DNA of 39,645 nt, taken from contig JAUCBJ010002296.1 in assembly GCA_032718475.1 (NCBI GenBank), forward strand, positions 1 through 39,645, written 5' to 3'. The translations under genes and the position numbers were made by a program. The notes under the pieces were generated by a model. That model was given only the letters and a program-made list of their open reading frames with translations. It was not told the DNA's origin and did no database searches. Numbering within the stretch: position 1 is the first letter of the stretch; each line of letters opens with the position of its first letter. Source of the stretch: Nemertoderma westbladi (taxonomy: Eukaryota > Xenacoelomorpha > Nemertodermatida > Nemertodermatidae). Shown piece after piece: positions 19,639 to 29,633 of the stretch.

Positions 19639-20500
19639 TTAACAGACGAGTTTGTTCTTGCCAGTCATGTAGTAAATTTGAGCTTCTAGTTTGTTTGACT
19701 CTTCTGTTAACCTTTGCAGCATTTGTTCTCGAGCCAAACTGTCCTTTACAACATCGCTCATAAAGTAGGACACCTCTGTTTTTTCTGAAATGAAAATTTC
19801 TGCTACAGATCTAATATTACAGGTTCGAGTATGAGAACATGTTTCATCTAAAATGTCAAGTCCCTCTTTATTGGAAGCAAATCCAATCATCTCAGAATTG
19901 ATTTGATTCTCTGGAATATTTGCAATTCGATCATCCAAAACAGTAATATAGTAATATAATAAGTACTGTGGGGGAATATATATATAATAATATAGTAATG
20001 TAATATCTTGAAATTCTTGTGGCAAGTAACCAATTGCAAATCCATTTGAAATCGCGAACTTTGGTGGCTTCTTGACATTGAGTGATTTAAGAGATCTGTA
20101 GCAAGAATTATACACTACAACAGATATACTGTTGTCATGATTCAGCATAATACCTCTTGGGGAAAGCATGACATCACTAACTCTTGCTTCAACATGAGCA
20201 ACAGAATAACATTTTGTTTAACAGTTCTGGAAAGGTTCTCCCGTGTTGAGTTAACTTTGAATTAAATAGAGATATTTAGTTGTCATTCAATTTTATAATA
20301 ATACTGTCTTCATAAAAGGAAAATTCATCACACACAATGCATGTTCTCTGCACCATCCCTGAATTACCAAGACATTTACTCATTTTATCCCAAACATACA
20401 GTTTCTCATCATCTGTTGGGGCAGCAAAACATGTTGAATCATTTTCTACACCATAATCTGGTCTCGACTTTTTATTGATTCGTTTATATGTTGACATCTG
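19639..20500 (-). pseudogene. Fragment resembling Helitron-associated N-terminal domain
   Basis: The upstream frame (20276-20497) carries QRTCIVCDEFSFYEDS. The next frame (19639-20169) carries VYNSCYRSLKSLNVKKPPKF followed by AISNGFAIGYLPQEF. A CxxC pair, a second C-x(n)-C pair and the PKFAxxNGxxIGxLPxEF phrase recall the domain that precedes the Rep/helicase part of many invertebrate Helitron proteins (DUF6570-like). A TAT-rich stretch interrupts the second frame after LPQEF. No Rep or helicase follows; downstream the frame ends ~10 bp before the piggyBac insertion site. The family call is from memory of motif order and is moderate. Confidence 0.5.
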
Positions 20501-20514
20501 AGTTTTAATCTTTC

Positions 20515-20860
20515 TAGGATTCGACTTTCGATACTTAAATATTGCAATTTTCGCAGGACCAGTTTTACGACGTTAGGACCAGTTTTATGTTTTCAACATC
20601 AGGATTAGATTTTTGATACTTGGATGTGGCGCGCTTCACAACATCAGGATTAGATTTTCGATACTTGGATGTGGCGCGCTTCACAACATCAGGATTAGAT
20701 TTTCGACACATTATGATACTTCAATGTGGCACGCTTCATAACCTCAGGATTAGATTTCTGATACCTTTTAGCAGCAATATTGCGTTTCAAGGTGGAATGA
20801 GTTTGTTTTTTATAACAATTAGCCAATTTGAAAGTTAACAATTTTGACCAAGGGGCCCCA
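20515..20860 (-). repeat. 45-bp coding tandem repeat (KRATSKYRKSNPDVV units)
   Basis: On the minus strand about four or five units of 15 residues, type KRATSKYRKSNPDVV, run toward the Cys-containing frame at 20497. The two middle units (20640-20700 region) are almost identical at DNA level. Lysine-rich 15-residue repeats in front of the CxxC domain are a known feature of Helitron-associated proteins, which supports the neighbouring call. One unit has a frameshift. Confidence 0.75.
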
Positions 20861-21232
20861 TTTACTCTGATACTGTTACACGTTAGGATAAATTTTCAAA
20901 TTTCAGCAAAATCTCTCTAAAAGGTCATTTAAGGGGGGTACACCATTTTGTCCAAAATATGTCAAAATTTTGTTATGGTCTATTATTATTATTATTGCAA
21001 CTCTATACATAATTAATTAATTTAAATGAGAAACCAGTATATAGAGGGAGAACATCACCCAGGTACAAAGTACACTAATGGGTGAAATAAAATATTACAA
21101 TATAAATTCCGCTCCTTTAAGTGAAATCGAATTATACGTACTGTACTATACGGAAAAAAACACATTCTGATAAAATTGGTGCATTAAAATTAAAATATAT
21201 ATATATAAATAATAAAAAATTATGTTTTATAT

Positions 21233-24028
21233 TTAGTCTAAAAATCTGTTAAAAAGACTGTACGGAAGTAGATCAATCTGTAAAATTCTAGATTTAAAAA
21301 TATTATAGCTGGACGCATTTACTAACTCAGACGGCAATGAATTCCAAATATCTACTATGCGGTGAGAAAAAGAAAATTTCACCACTTGTAGACGGGCTTG
21401 AGGCTTAAAAATTTTCATATTATGCCCTCTTGAAGATTGACGCGTATTGAAGGTAAAAAAGTTATCAATTGGTAGGTCAACACGCCTATGTAAAATAGAG
21501 TACACCATTTTTAAATCAGTAAGTAACCTACGTACTTCTAGTGGTTGCAATTTCAACTGTAATAAGCGATTCATATAGTCTACATATCTTAAATTGCACC
21601 TAGAAAAGAGTCTACGTGTGAAGTATCGCTGTACTCGCTCGATTAAATCTATAATGCCTACATGGAAAGGAGATGTTATAACCGTACAGTATTCTAGAAT
21701 TGGCCTAACATAGGTTTTATATGCAGTGAGAATGGCTTTTGAGTTACTTGTCTTAAAACATCTGAAAATCATATTGATAATTTTAAAAGCTTTTGCAACT
21801 TTCTCCTTACAATGAAGGTCAAATATTAGATTGGCACATACGGTTACCCCTAAATCTTTACAAAAAGTCTCTCAATCCAATACCCTACCATCTAAAATAT
21901 ACTGTAAATTAGAGCTTCTCGTTGTAGAAATATTTAACACTGAACATTTATGTGGTGCTATTTTCACTTGCCATTGTTTCGCCCAATTATCGAGTAAAAT
22001 AAGAGAATTGGATAAAGGTGCACTATTAGTAGTTTTGGCATATATTTTTAGATCGTCTGCAAAAAGTTTACACGTGACCCCTGGGGCTTTTACTAAGTCG
22101 GATAACTCGTTGACAAATAATAAAAATAAGAGAGGACCTAGCACACTACCTTGTACTGTTCCAGAAGTAACTTTACATTCTACAGAATATGAATTTCCTA
22201 CTATTACTTTTTGTATACGATTGTTAAGAAAAGCACCAATCCAATTAAGCAAATTACCAGTGATACCATAACTATTCAATTTACACAAAAGTTTATTGTG
22301 GACTACAGAGTCAAATGCTTTAGCAAAATCGACGTAAATTACGTCCACCTGACTTCGGTTATCTAAGCATTTATACCATTCATTTGTACATTCTAAAAGT
22401 TGGGTTACTGTACTTCTTCCTTCCATAAAACCGTGCTGAGCTTTACTGATTAATTTATGTTCCTTCAAATACGCTAAAAGTTCTTTTTTTATACACGTTT
22501 CCATAATTTTACAACCCACACAAGTTAACGAGACTGGCCTATAATTGTACGGGTCTGTGTGATCATTCTTTTTATAAATAGGGATAATAAAAGCTTTAAG
22601 CCATACTGTAGGTAGTGCATTTGAAGTAAAAGATATATTAAAAACAGTAGAAAGGGGCACGGATAAAAAACGGGCTAAATTTACAAATAAAATACTCGGC
22701 ATTCCATCAGGAGTGCGTCCGGTTTTAGGTTTCATTTTACGAAGGACTGAATATACTGCACCAGGAGAAAAATTAACAGATGATTTATTTACACCGGCTG
22801 GAACTCTACTGTGAAAAATAGGAACCGAATTATTATCAACAGTAAAATTTTCAGTAAATACATTGGATAAAATATGTGCTCTAGTTGCATCATCGACAAT
22901 TACTTTGCCGTCTATTTTGAATGCTGATATACCCGATTTCGTTGATCGTTTAGAATTTACATACTTAAAAATTGCGTCGGGTTTGCCTGAGCTTAGAACC
23001 TTATTTTCTCGAACGCAAGCCGCGCGAAAAGCTGCCCGAGAGGCTGCTTTTGCACATTTATTATACTCGTGTCTGCCACTTTTCTTTTTCTGTAAGGCTC
23101 TAACATACTCAGGATACAATTTTTTCTTTGTGACTTTAAAAACTTTACAAGGAACAAATTTATCAATTCCAGTTTTTAACACATCGGACAAAGCACTCCA
23201 ATAATCATCAACAGTTGTACAAGAATTAAAAACGTTCGCCCAGTTCTGACTATCTAAAAAAGCACCAAAGTTATCGTAATCACCATGTTTAAAATCATAG
23301 TATGAAACATTGCCTGTCTCAGCGCGCTCGTTAACTGAAGCAATGGAAAAAATTATTCTACTGTCATGATCGCTCGAGGAAAAAGATTCACAGGTATTTA
23401 CATTGGATACAAACAATTCTTCACTAGTAAGTACAATATCTAAGATATTATTAAGGCGCGTAGGTTTTCTCTGTAGTTGTGTCAAACCATTTTCGAGAAA
23501 GCAGGATTCGTATAAATTGTATAGTTGACTGTCTGGATGGGTACAAGTCTGCCAATCAAAGAGTGGGAGATTAAAGTCACCAAATATGGCAACTGGGAAA
23601 TCTACGTCGCAGAGTATTGACAACCCTTGACAGAGACGTTGGTCGTAGTCTACGGATGCGTTAGGTGGTCGGTAGACGCAGATTAAACGGGATGGGGAAT
23701 TACCTACGAGATCGACAGCCACCATCTCGATACCTTTATATTTATCGTCCTTAAGAGGTACAGAAACCGCGGTAATTGCTTTTTGCACGAGCAACATTAC
23801 ACCTCCTCCTCGAGAATCTCTGTCCCGGCGAAACACGTTAAATTTACCGTTGCCGTTGAGCATACCGTCCGTAAAGGAGTCATTGAGCCACGTCTCCGTG
23901 ATTCCAATAACTCCAAGATCGCCCTCGTCCAGGAAGGTTTCTAAATCTGTCAATTTGTTTCCTAGTGACTGAGCGTTAAAGCACGAACAATCGATAAACC
24001 GTTTTTTGTCGCGGGCAGGAAGTTCTCC
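21233..24028 (-). pseudogene. CR1-like ORF2: endonuclease and reverse transcriptase, one premature stop
   Basis: The endonuclease is complete: FNAQSLGNK (Asn), ITETWL (Glu), FGDFNLPLFDW, SSSDHDSRI. The RT has YNYRPVSLTCV, QHGFMEGRSTVTQLLE, YVDFAKAFDSV (first Asp), GTVQGSVLGPLLF, CKLFADDLKIY (catalytic pair). The C-terminal part YVRPILEYCT and IVDIWNSLPSELV follows in the same frame after a single TGA at 21869-21871 (LD-stop-ETFCKDLGV, where Trp is a plausible ancestor). The frame is open upstream past the ORF1 stop at 24031, so the true start is unclear; no good ATG precedes the Asn motif. All visible catalytic residues are kept. Confidence 0.88.
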
Positions 24029-24030
24029 CT

Positions 24031-25128
24031 CTATTCGTTTCCCGACAGAGACGTCGAGGGGGCCTCGCTGCCCTTAGTAGCGGTGGCTGACTCGCAGTCT
24101 GTCGCAACATGTTCGTTCTGACTCGTGGTGCTGGTTCGGGAATCCGGTTTAACTGGAGACCCAGGACTCAGCTGCTGCCTCCTCCTAGCCTTTCGAGAAT
24201 CCTCCCTGCGTAGGTAGGCTTGTTTCGCTTGTAGTGGCATTTGATCTTCAGATATATAGACATTCGGAGAACCAGATGACCTGAGTTTCTGTTTGTTTTG
24301 CAGGATTTCCTCACGCAGCTTATGAGATGACAGTTTCACAATTATCATCGAGCGCTTTCCTTCCTTTTCGGCTCGTCTGTACAGTGTGTTTACGATGGGT
24401 TGTTGAGTGTTAAGTTCGAAATTGGTAGTAAGAAACTCATTAATGAGTTTAATATCCTCGGAGGCGTCGTTCGGAGAGTTCGGAGAGAGGGTTAGACCAG
24501 AGATCACAACATTAGATTCCCTCTTTTGTTGCTCCTTCACCTCCTGGCTGACATCGTCAACCGTCAGTGACCCATCTTTACGGCGGATGGGACCGTTTCC
24601 GGAAGCAGTTTTGTTTGCCCGTCGTTTATGTTGAGGTCCTGCGACTCGACTCCATTCCTCCCCTAGATCGCCCGCATCATCACATTCTCTACGCCAGTTC
24701 AAAACCTCGGATTTTAGATTTTCGATGTGGGACTTTATTGCAGATTCCATGTTCGTCATCATGGATTCTATATGCTCCGACCAGTCATCCTCGATGGTTA
24801 GTTTACCTTTGGCACTGCAAGGGGAGCAAATAATCTTACAATTGTTGCATTTTGCGAGAATTTGGACTTCCGCTGCAGACAGTTTGAGGCAAGCAGCGTG
24901 AATCCACGCCCCACAAATCTCGCAACCAAGGCAGTTTTTACCCGATACTTTCCTCTCGCAATGGGGGCAACTGTCAGTCGACTGACTGTTCCCCGCCGCT
25001 TTGCAGCAAAGGCCAATGTGTTCATCGTACGATGATTTCTCCAGGAACAGTGCAGAACAATCGCATTGAAGAAGTTTAGAAAGATCGATATGTGTTTGTT
25101 TCATAGTCGATTTACGTTTTTCCGCCAT
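24031..25128 (-). CDS. CR1-like ORF1: PHD-type zinc finger nucleic-acid-binding protein
   Basis: An intact 365-codon frame from ATG 25128. Residues ~54-105 contain CPHCERK, CLGCEICGAWIHAAC and CNNCKIICSPC, a C4HC3 pattern as in PHD fingers of CR1 ORF1 proteins. A likely helical segment (residues ~115-150) and a basic stretch RRANK follow. Residues ~205-300 (ESNVVISGL, YRRAEKEGKRSMIIVKLSS, LRSSGSPNVYISEDQ) resemble the RNA-binding-like fold of such proteins. The tail is Ser/Thr-rich. ORF1 proteins coat element RNA; that role is from the family. Its end overlaps the ORF2 frame. Confidence 0.82.
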   Translation of the reverse strand: MAEKRKSTMKQTHIDLSKLLQCDCSALFLEKSSYDEHIGLCCKAAGNSQSTDSCPHCERKVSGKNCLGCEICGAWIHAACLKLSAAEVQILAKCNNCKIICSPCSAKGKLTIEDDWSEHIESMMTNMESAIKSHIENLKSEVLNWRRECDDAGDLGEEWSRVAGPQHKRRANKTASGNGPIRRKDGSLTVDDVSQEVKEQQKRESNVVISGLTLSPNSPNDASEDIKLINEFLTTNFELNTQQPIVNTLYRRAEKEGKRSMIIVKLSSHKLREEILQNKQKLRSSGSPNVYISEDQMPLQAKQAYLRREDSRKARRRQQLSPGSPVKPDSRTSTTSQNEHVATDCESATATKGSEAPSTSLSGNE

Positions 25129-25135
25129 TGCAGTT

Positions 25136-25539
25136 CAATAAAAGAATAAAATGTATTCCAGTATAGCAGTATAGCAGATAATAGGAAGTAAGTAATACCG
25201 TAATCTAGTCTAGTCTACTGCAGTAGCCGGTACGGTCTGACAGTGCTAACTCAATATGCACCATTATATATAATGCACCATTGAATGGTGTTTCCAAATC
25301 TGAAAACTGCTATTTAATAGCTCTTTTAGTTTTCAAGTTATAACAATTTCCATTTAGGGAATCCCCTTGAAATTACTATTACTATGTATAATGAAAGGTC
25401 GATTATCTCCAAATATTTTTTTTATGAAATTGTCAACTTCAAAACCCCACTACTTCTACAATTTTTGAGCAATTAGACTGAAACTTTCTGTTCTGGTTCG
25501 TTTTTTTGCTATTTTTCGAAATCTTCAGGGCCTGGCACT
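25136..25539. other. Spacer, no recognisable gene
   Basis: AT-rich, with a short imperfect inverted pair around ATGCACCATT and AATGGTG (25256-25292). No coding signal was recognised. Confidence 0.45.
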
Positions 25540-25589
25540 ACTAGGATCGGCATGCTGCATTGCAGCTGCATTTTTAAGAATGCTGTGCT

Positions 25590-27056
25590 GGCTTGTCAAC
25601 AAAATTGCACCGCCACAACTCCCTATCACCCATGACATCTGCTAGATCATCCGCATCTTCAAGGCCAGTGTCCTTTAAGATGCGTCTCTAGAAAGTCATG
25701 GGCTGTCCACCATGCTTATTCACTCCATGAGGCTGCCAAAGTACAAGATTATGCACTGGTCCTCACGGCGAAAGCAATGTCCTGCAAAGCGGAGGCGATT
25801 TTGTTCTAGTGTCAAGCTTGGGGGAACCAATGAGACACCTCCAATGTTATATAGTGTCTGGTTGGAGATGTGTGCATTGTACTTGACACAATTAACCCGG
25901 CGTAGCATTCTTGTGAATGTGCCATCCAGAGATTTGGTGTCCTCAGCAGTTAGAGCCCAGCATGGACTCCCGTAGAGGAGTACTGGAACTTTGCTGCTCT
26001 AAATAATCGGACCTTAAGTTTCCGATTAATTCTCCTCGGTGACTTCCAAATCCTGGAAAGCCTATTCAAGGCTGCCCATGCCTTTTTTCCCTTACGTATT
26101 CGAAGGTCCTCACCTGAATTCCGGATCCATGATCCCAGGTAACAGAAGTCGTCCACATGCTCAAGCATACCATCCTTTGAGCTTATGCTCATCCGATTAG
26201 ATACTTGCTGTGGACTTTCAAAGTTAACTGTCAAAATTTTGGTCTTTCTGGAGTTAATAAAAAGACCAACACTAGAAGCAGCATGTTCTAATGAGCTGAG
26301 GAGCCGTTGGGCTCCCTCTAATGATTCTGAGAGTACTCCTAAGTCATCAGCAAAGTCTAGATCAGTTAGGTACTTGGCAGGATTTCCTCGACTTCTGGAG
26401 CCAGTAGGTGGAGTTATCATCACCCCATCATCATTATGATGATCTAAGGACATGCGTAGAACATAGTCAACCACCATAATGAACAAGAATGGTGCAAGTG
26501 TGTCTCCTTGGAGGACGCCCCATAACACTTCAAATGGTTCTGTGTCACTGTCAACAGTAGACACAAATGTTGTAGAACCATCGTATACTGATCTGATTGC
26601 TGCAATAATTTCATCAGGAATCCCATATAATGAAAGTATGCTGAACATACGTGAGCGAGAGACTGAATCAAAGGCCTTGAAGAAGTTAACAAAGATAACA
26701 GCCAGATGCCTGTCTTTCTTTTTTGATAATTCTTCAATTATCCTTCTAAGTGCCAAAATGGGCTCCATGGTCCCACGACCTTTACGGAACCCATTCTGAT
26801 TTCCACGGAGCAGTCTCTCAATGGGATCCCTGATGCGATTTAATAGAATCCTATTGTATAGCTTTGCAGCAATCGAGATCAATGAGATTCCCCGAAAAGA
26901 ACCATAGAGTGTTAGGTTGCCCTTCTTGGGAACTGGCACCAACTTATTTGTTTTCATTTCTTGTGGGACTCTTGTTGTTCGGTACATGTCTACTATGATG
27001 GGATATATGAGCTTTAAACACTCAGGTATTTTAAAGACCTCAAGGGGGAACACCAT
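25590..27056 (-). pseudogene. LINE family B ORF2, reverse transcriptase part
   Basis: Motifs in order: VPVPKKGNL, FRGISLISIAAKLYNRILL, NQNGFRKGRGTMEPI, AVIFVNFFKAFDSVSR (first Asp), WGVLQGDTLAPFLF, LTDLDFADDLGVLSE (catalytic FADD), GLFINSRKTKI, FCYLGSWIRNSGEDL, KVRLFRAAKF. The main frame stops at 25950. The C-terminal NRLRFAGHCFRRED and the ELW end are in other frames, so at least two frameshifts are present. Catalytic residues are intact, which fits the high identity to the copy at the window end. Confidence 0.88.
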
Positions 27057-27765
27057 TTACTCCACTGGCACGATTGGTCTTAATGCTCTTTGCAGCAGCC
27101 TTCACTTCTGCAAAGAAGATATCACCAATGGGAATATCTGGGAGTACAGACTCAGACACATTTACTTCTATAAATTTATCAGGCAATACCCTGTCATTAT
27201 TGAAGAGCTTTTCAAAGTGGGCTTTCCAACCATTGAGGCGATCGGCTGGTGATTCAGCCTTAACCTTGGTGGTTGGTTGGCTTTTCCGCCCAGTAAGCAA
27301 ATTGATCGATTTCCATGCCTGGGATGATTGCCTGCTGTCGTCAGCATCATTGATGGCATCAACCTGTTGGTTTATTAGCTCCTGTAGATTAACAGAGTAC
27401 TGCCTGTTCAGGGACCTAGATGCAGCCTTAACTGCATTCTTGGCCACTGTAGTCTGTTTGAGTCGGGACTCTTTCTGCGCCTTATGAAGGTCATTTCGGC
27501 ACTTCTGAATTTTGTTGTCAGTCCAGGGGGCCCTTTTCCAGTTTTGAGGGTATTACAGGAACTGTTTCTGCAGCTGCTAACTTAACTGCTTCTGTAAAGG
27601 CAGTATAGCCCTCACAGTGATCTGCCGCCTCAGAGGCAAGAGCCTCATACCTGTTGCTCAGCTATAGTGTGAAGCTGGATCTCACACTTGGCTGTTGCAA
27701 CAGAGAGGACCAGTCATGCCGCGGCAAGGCAGATTTCTTTGTTCTGCTAGCACGCAGACTAAGTT
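27040..27765 (-). pseudogene. LINE family B ORF2, linker between endonuclease and RT
   Basis: A 135-codon frame (27040-27447) reads KSINLLTGRKSQPTTKVK, NGWKAHFEKLFNND and SIKTNRASGVNGVPP, the typical lead-in to LINE RT. It overlaps the RT frame by a few bases in a different phase. Between 27448 and 27765 several stops and shifts interrupt the rest of the linker. Confidence 0.75.
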
Positions 27766-28683
27766 TTACCTTTGCCACAATAAGGCGGTGATCACTGGAG
27801 AAGGGTCAAAGTGTAAATGCATTACAGTCTTGTATAGACGAAACAGAATATGGTCTATCTGGGACTTGTGACCACTGGGTCCACTATGAGTCCATAGCTT
27901 TCCAGTTCGCTTCTTGAACTTGGTTCCAGCCGAAAACAATCCATTTCCAGAGTTAAAATCCTGAAGATGGACGGAATTTCGGTTGACACTATTGCTATAA
28001 ACCCAGGGCGATGTAGGTGATTGATGCAGACTTGCATTAAAGTCTCCCAGGAATGTTAAGAATGGATGCTGATCCACTCCATCAGTAGCTGCTTGTAGAT
28101 TGTGGTAGAAATTTTCCACCTCTTCTACAGGGGCAACACTAGTTGGAGAGTAGCACACAATCAGAACCACCTTAGGAAACTTCTTAGCCAGTCTTCCAGA
28201 ACATGAGAAGTGGCAACGGATGATGCGGTTAGAGATTTGGTCTATTTTGTCCAATGCTGCATGTGCAGTTGGATTCATCAATAGACCAATACCACCATTG
28301 CCACTATCATCTGCTGACGCCAGGGCGAGTCGCCAACCACCCCCCATGTCCTTAATCAGAACATCATCAGTCTGTCCAGTCTGCATTCGGTGCTCTTGAA
28401 CACCCACTGCACTAAGAGAAAGCTTATCTGCCAAGGCAGTCAGCTCACCTTGTCATATTGGGGACCCGAGTGTTAGGGTGTTTACTGAGGCTAGTCTAGT
28501 GACTTGCCTAAGATTCACCAATGGCTTTGTTGGTCGGGGTGGAACATGAGAGTAGCCTCCAACTCATGAATCCCTCTCCCCATCACAATCTGGCCTCCCT
28601 GGTGACCCAGGGTTTGGGCCAGAAAGGTCATCAGGAAAGGGACTCAAATAATTGTTGGCTGCTCTCTCTCCAGTAGGGGGGGA
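27766..28683 (-). pseudogene. LINE family B ORF2, endonuclease part
   Basis: Readable motifs: LSAVGVQEHRM (catalytic Glu), GGIGLLMNPTA, LIVCYSPTS, FLTFLGDFNASL (catalytic Asp/Asn), GKLWTHSGPSGHKSQIDHILF. The final SDH motif is lost to a frameshift at the 3' side. Upstream of 28434 the same frame continues to 28683 with TGA stops near 28465 and 28560, giving text such as NLRQVTRLASVNTLTLGSP. This upstream part holds the Asn-containing strand (VNTLTLG) in altered form. Confidence 0.82.
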
Positions 28684-29053
28684 GGTCAGGTCAGGTCTTC
28701 TAGGTCATTGATCAAGAAAACTTGCCACCTCCATGCAGCATAAAGGAGGTGCCACCTGTAGCTGCATAGACCCTCTTACTAGGGCAAATCTGGTCCTGTA
28801 ACTAGGACCCCCTTCGTTCTGGGATAAGGACGCCCTTGGTCCTGGATTAAGGACCCATATACCCCTGCAGCCAAGTATATGGGTCCTTAATCCAGGACCA
28901 ATGGCGTCCTTATCCCAGAACGAAGGGGGTCCTAGTTACAGGACCAGATTAGCCCTAGTAAGAGCGTCTATGCAGCTACAGGTGGCACCTCCTTTATGCT
29001 GCATGGAGGTGGCAAGTTTACTTGATCAATGACCTAGAATACCTGACCTGACC
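28684..29053. repeat. 370-bp near-perfect palindrome
   Basis: Arms 28684-28861 and 28876-29053, 178 bp each, pair without a gap around a 14-base loop. I count five mismatches (about 97% identity). The outer tips are GGTCAGGTCAGGT and its inverse. Each arm itself contains nested hairpins of type GGTCCT...AGGACC. It starts exactly where the readable frame of the family B LINE ends. No target duplication was found at the tips. No coding function. Confidence 0.95.
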
Positions 29054-29633
29054 AGAATTCGTGGAAGTTCGATGTAAAAATACTGCATGCAAAGTTTCAA
29101 GCCTGCTCCTAAGCCAAGACCCCATCCGACAATTTGTCTGCGATAAACCATTAGCGGTGGGAAAACCTGTATTGCATGGTCAATTCCTAACTTCATATCT
29201 CAGACTCAAATAATTTTTGCGATTTTCCAGCGTCTTTTGACACAGAGGACTCGATACAACTGTCAAAGTTATTTGAAATTATACAGTTTCAGCAACATTT
29301 ACATCCAAAAATGTAAATATTTTACCATTCCACAGATTTTTTGAATTTGGCTGTTTCCAGCTTTTTTAACATAGAAAACAGAAACCATTTACAATAAATA
29401 AAAGTTTCGAGCAGCAATAAGGCTCATCACTAGCACTGCTATGTACTCTTCTTTATTTATTTTTTTTTTATTATTTTTTTTATTATTTTTTTATATTTTT
29501 TCGTATATTTTTCTTTCCTTTTTATTTATTTTTTATTTATCTTTTGTTTTTCTCTATTAATGTCTTTTTTGGTTTATTTTCTATGCATTTGAAAGATTCT
29601 ACTTATTATTTAATTTATTGTTTTCTACATTCA
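29054..29633. other. Spacer with T-rich tract, no recognisable gene
   Basis: No frame of interest. 29451-29565 is almost pure T/A with T runs; on the minus strand this is an A-rich stretch directly downstream of the transposase-like gene at 29634. It could be an old polyadenylate-like tail or simple low complexity. Confidence 0.5.

Larger units (their letters stand above)
20982..25135 (-). mobile_element. Nearly complete CR1-like non-LTR retrotransposon
   Basis: Minus strand order: ORF1 with PHD-type zinc finger (25128-24031), overlapping ORF2 with a full endonuclease and RT (to 21233), and a ~250-bp 3' untranslated region ending in (AAT)n (TATTATTATTATTATTG on the plus strand, 20982-20998). 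The two-ORF layout, PHD ORF1 and triplet tail fit the CR1 clade. The 5' end is taken as just upstream of the ORF1 start because nothing further is recognisable. Only one in-frame stop was found in about 4 kb, so the copy is young. Confidence 0.85.
25540..28683 (-). mobile_element. Non-LTR retrotransposon (family B), damaged
   Basis: Minus strand: a readable coding region from 28683 through endonuclease, linker and RT, to a C-terminal end TGLEDADDLADVMGDRELW near 25600. The same general family as the LINE at 9273-12350 (shared VLQGDTLAP, LDFADD and YLGSWI), but clearly a different lineage. The frame is open, with two TGA stops, right up to the start of the palindrome at 28684, which marks the truncation point. 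A nearly identical inverted copy lies at 39266-39645. The 3' boundary is approximate; no tail repeat was identified. Confidence 0.8.

Noticed and set aside
28641-29215. 13-bp direct repeat GACTCAAATAATT on both sides of the palindrome
   Set aside because: It lies 31 bp and 150 bp outside the palindrome tips, so it is not a target duplication of that element; matches of this length are expected by chance in a window this size.
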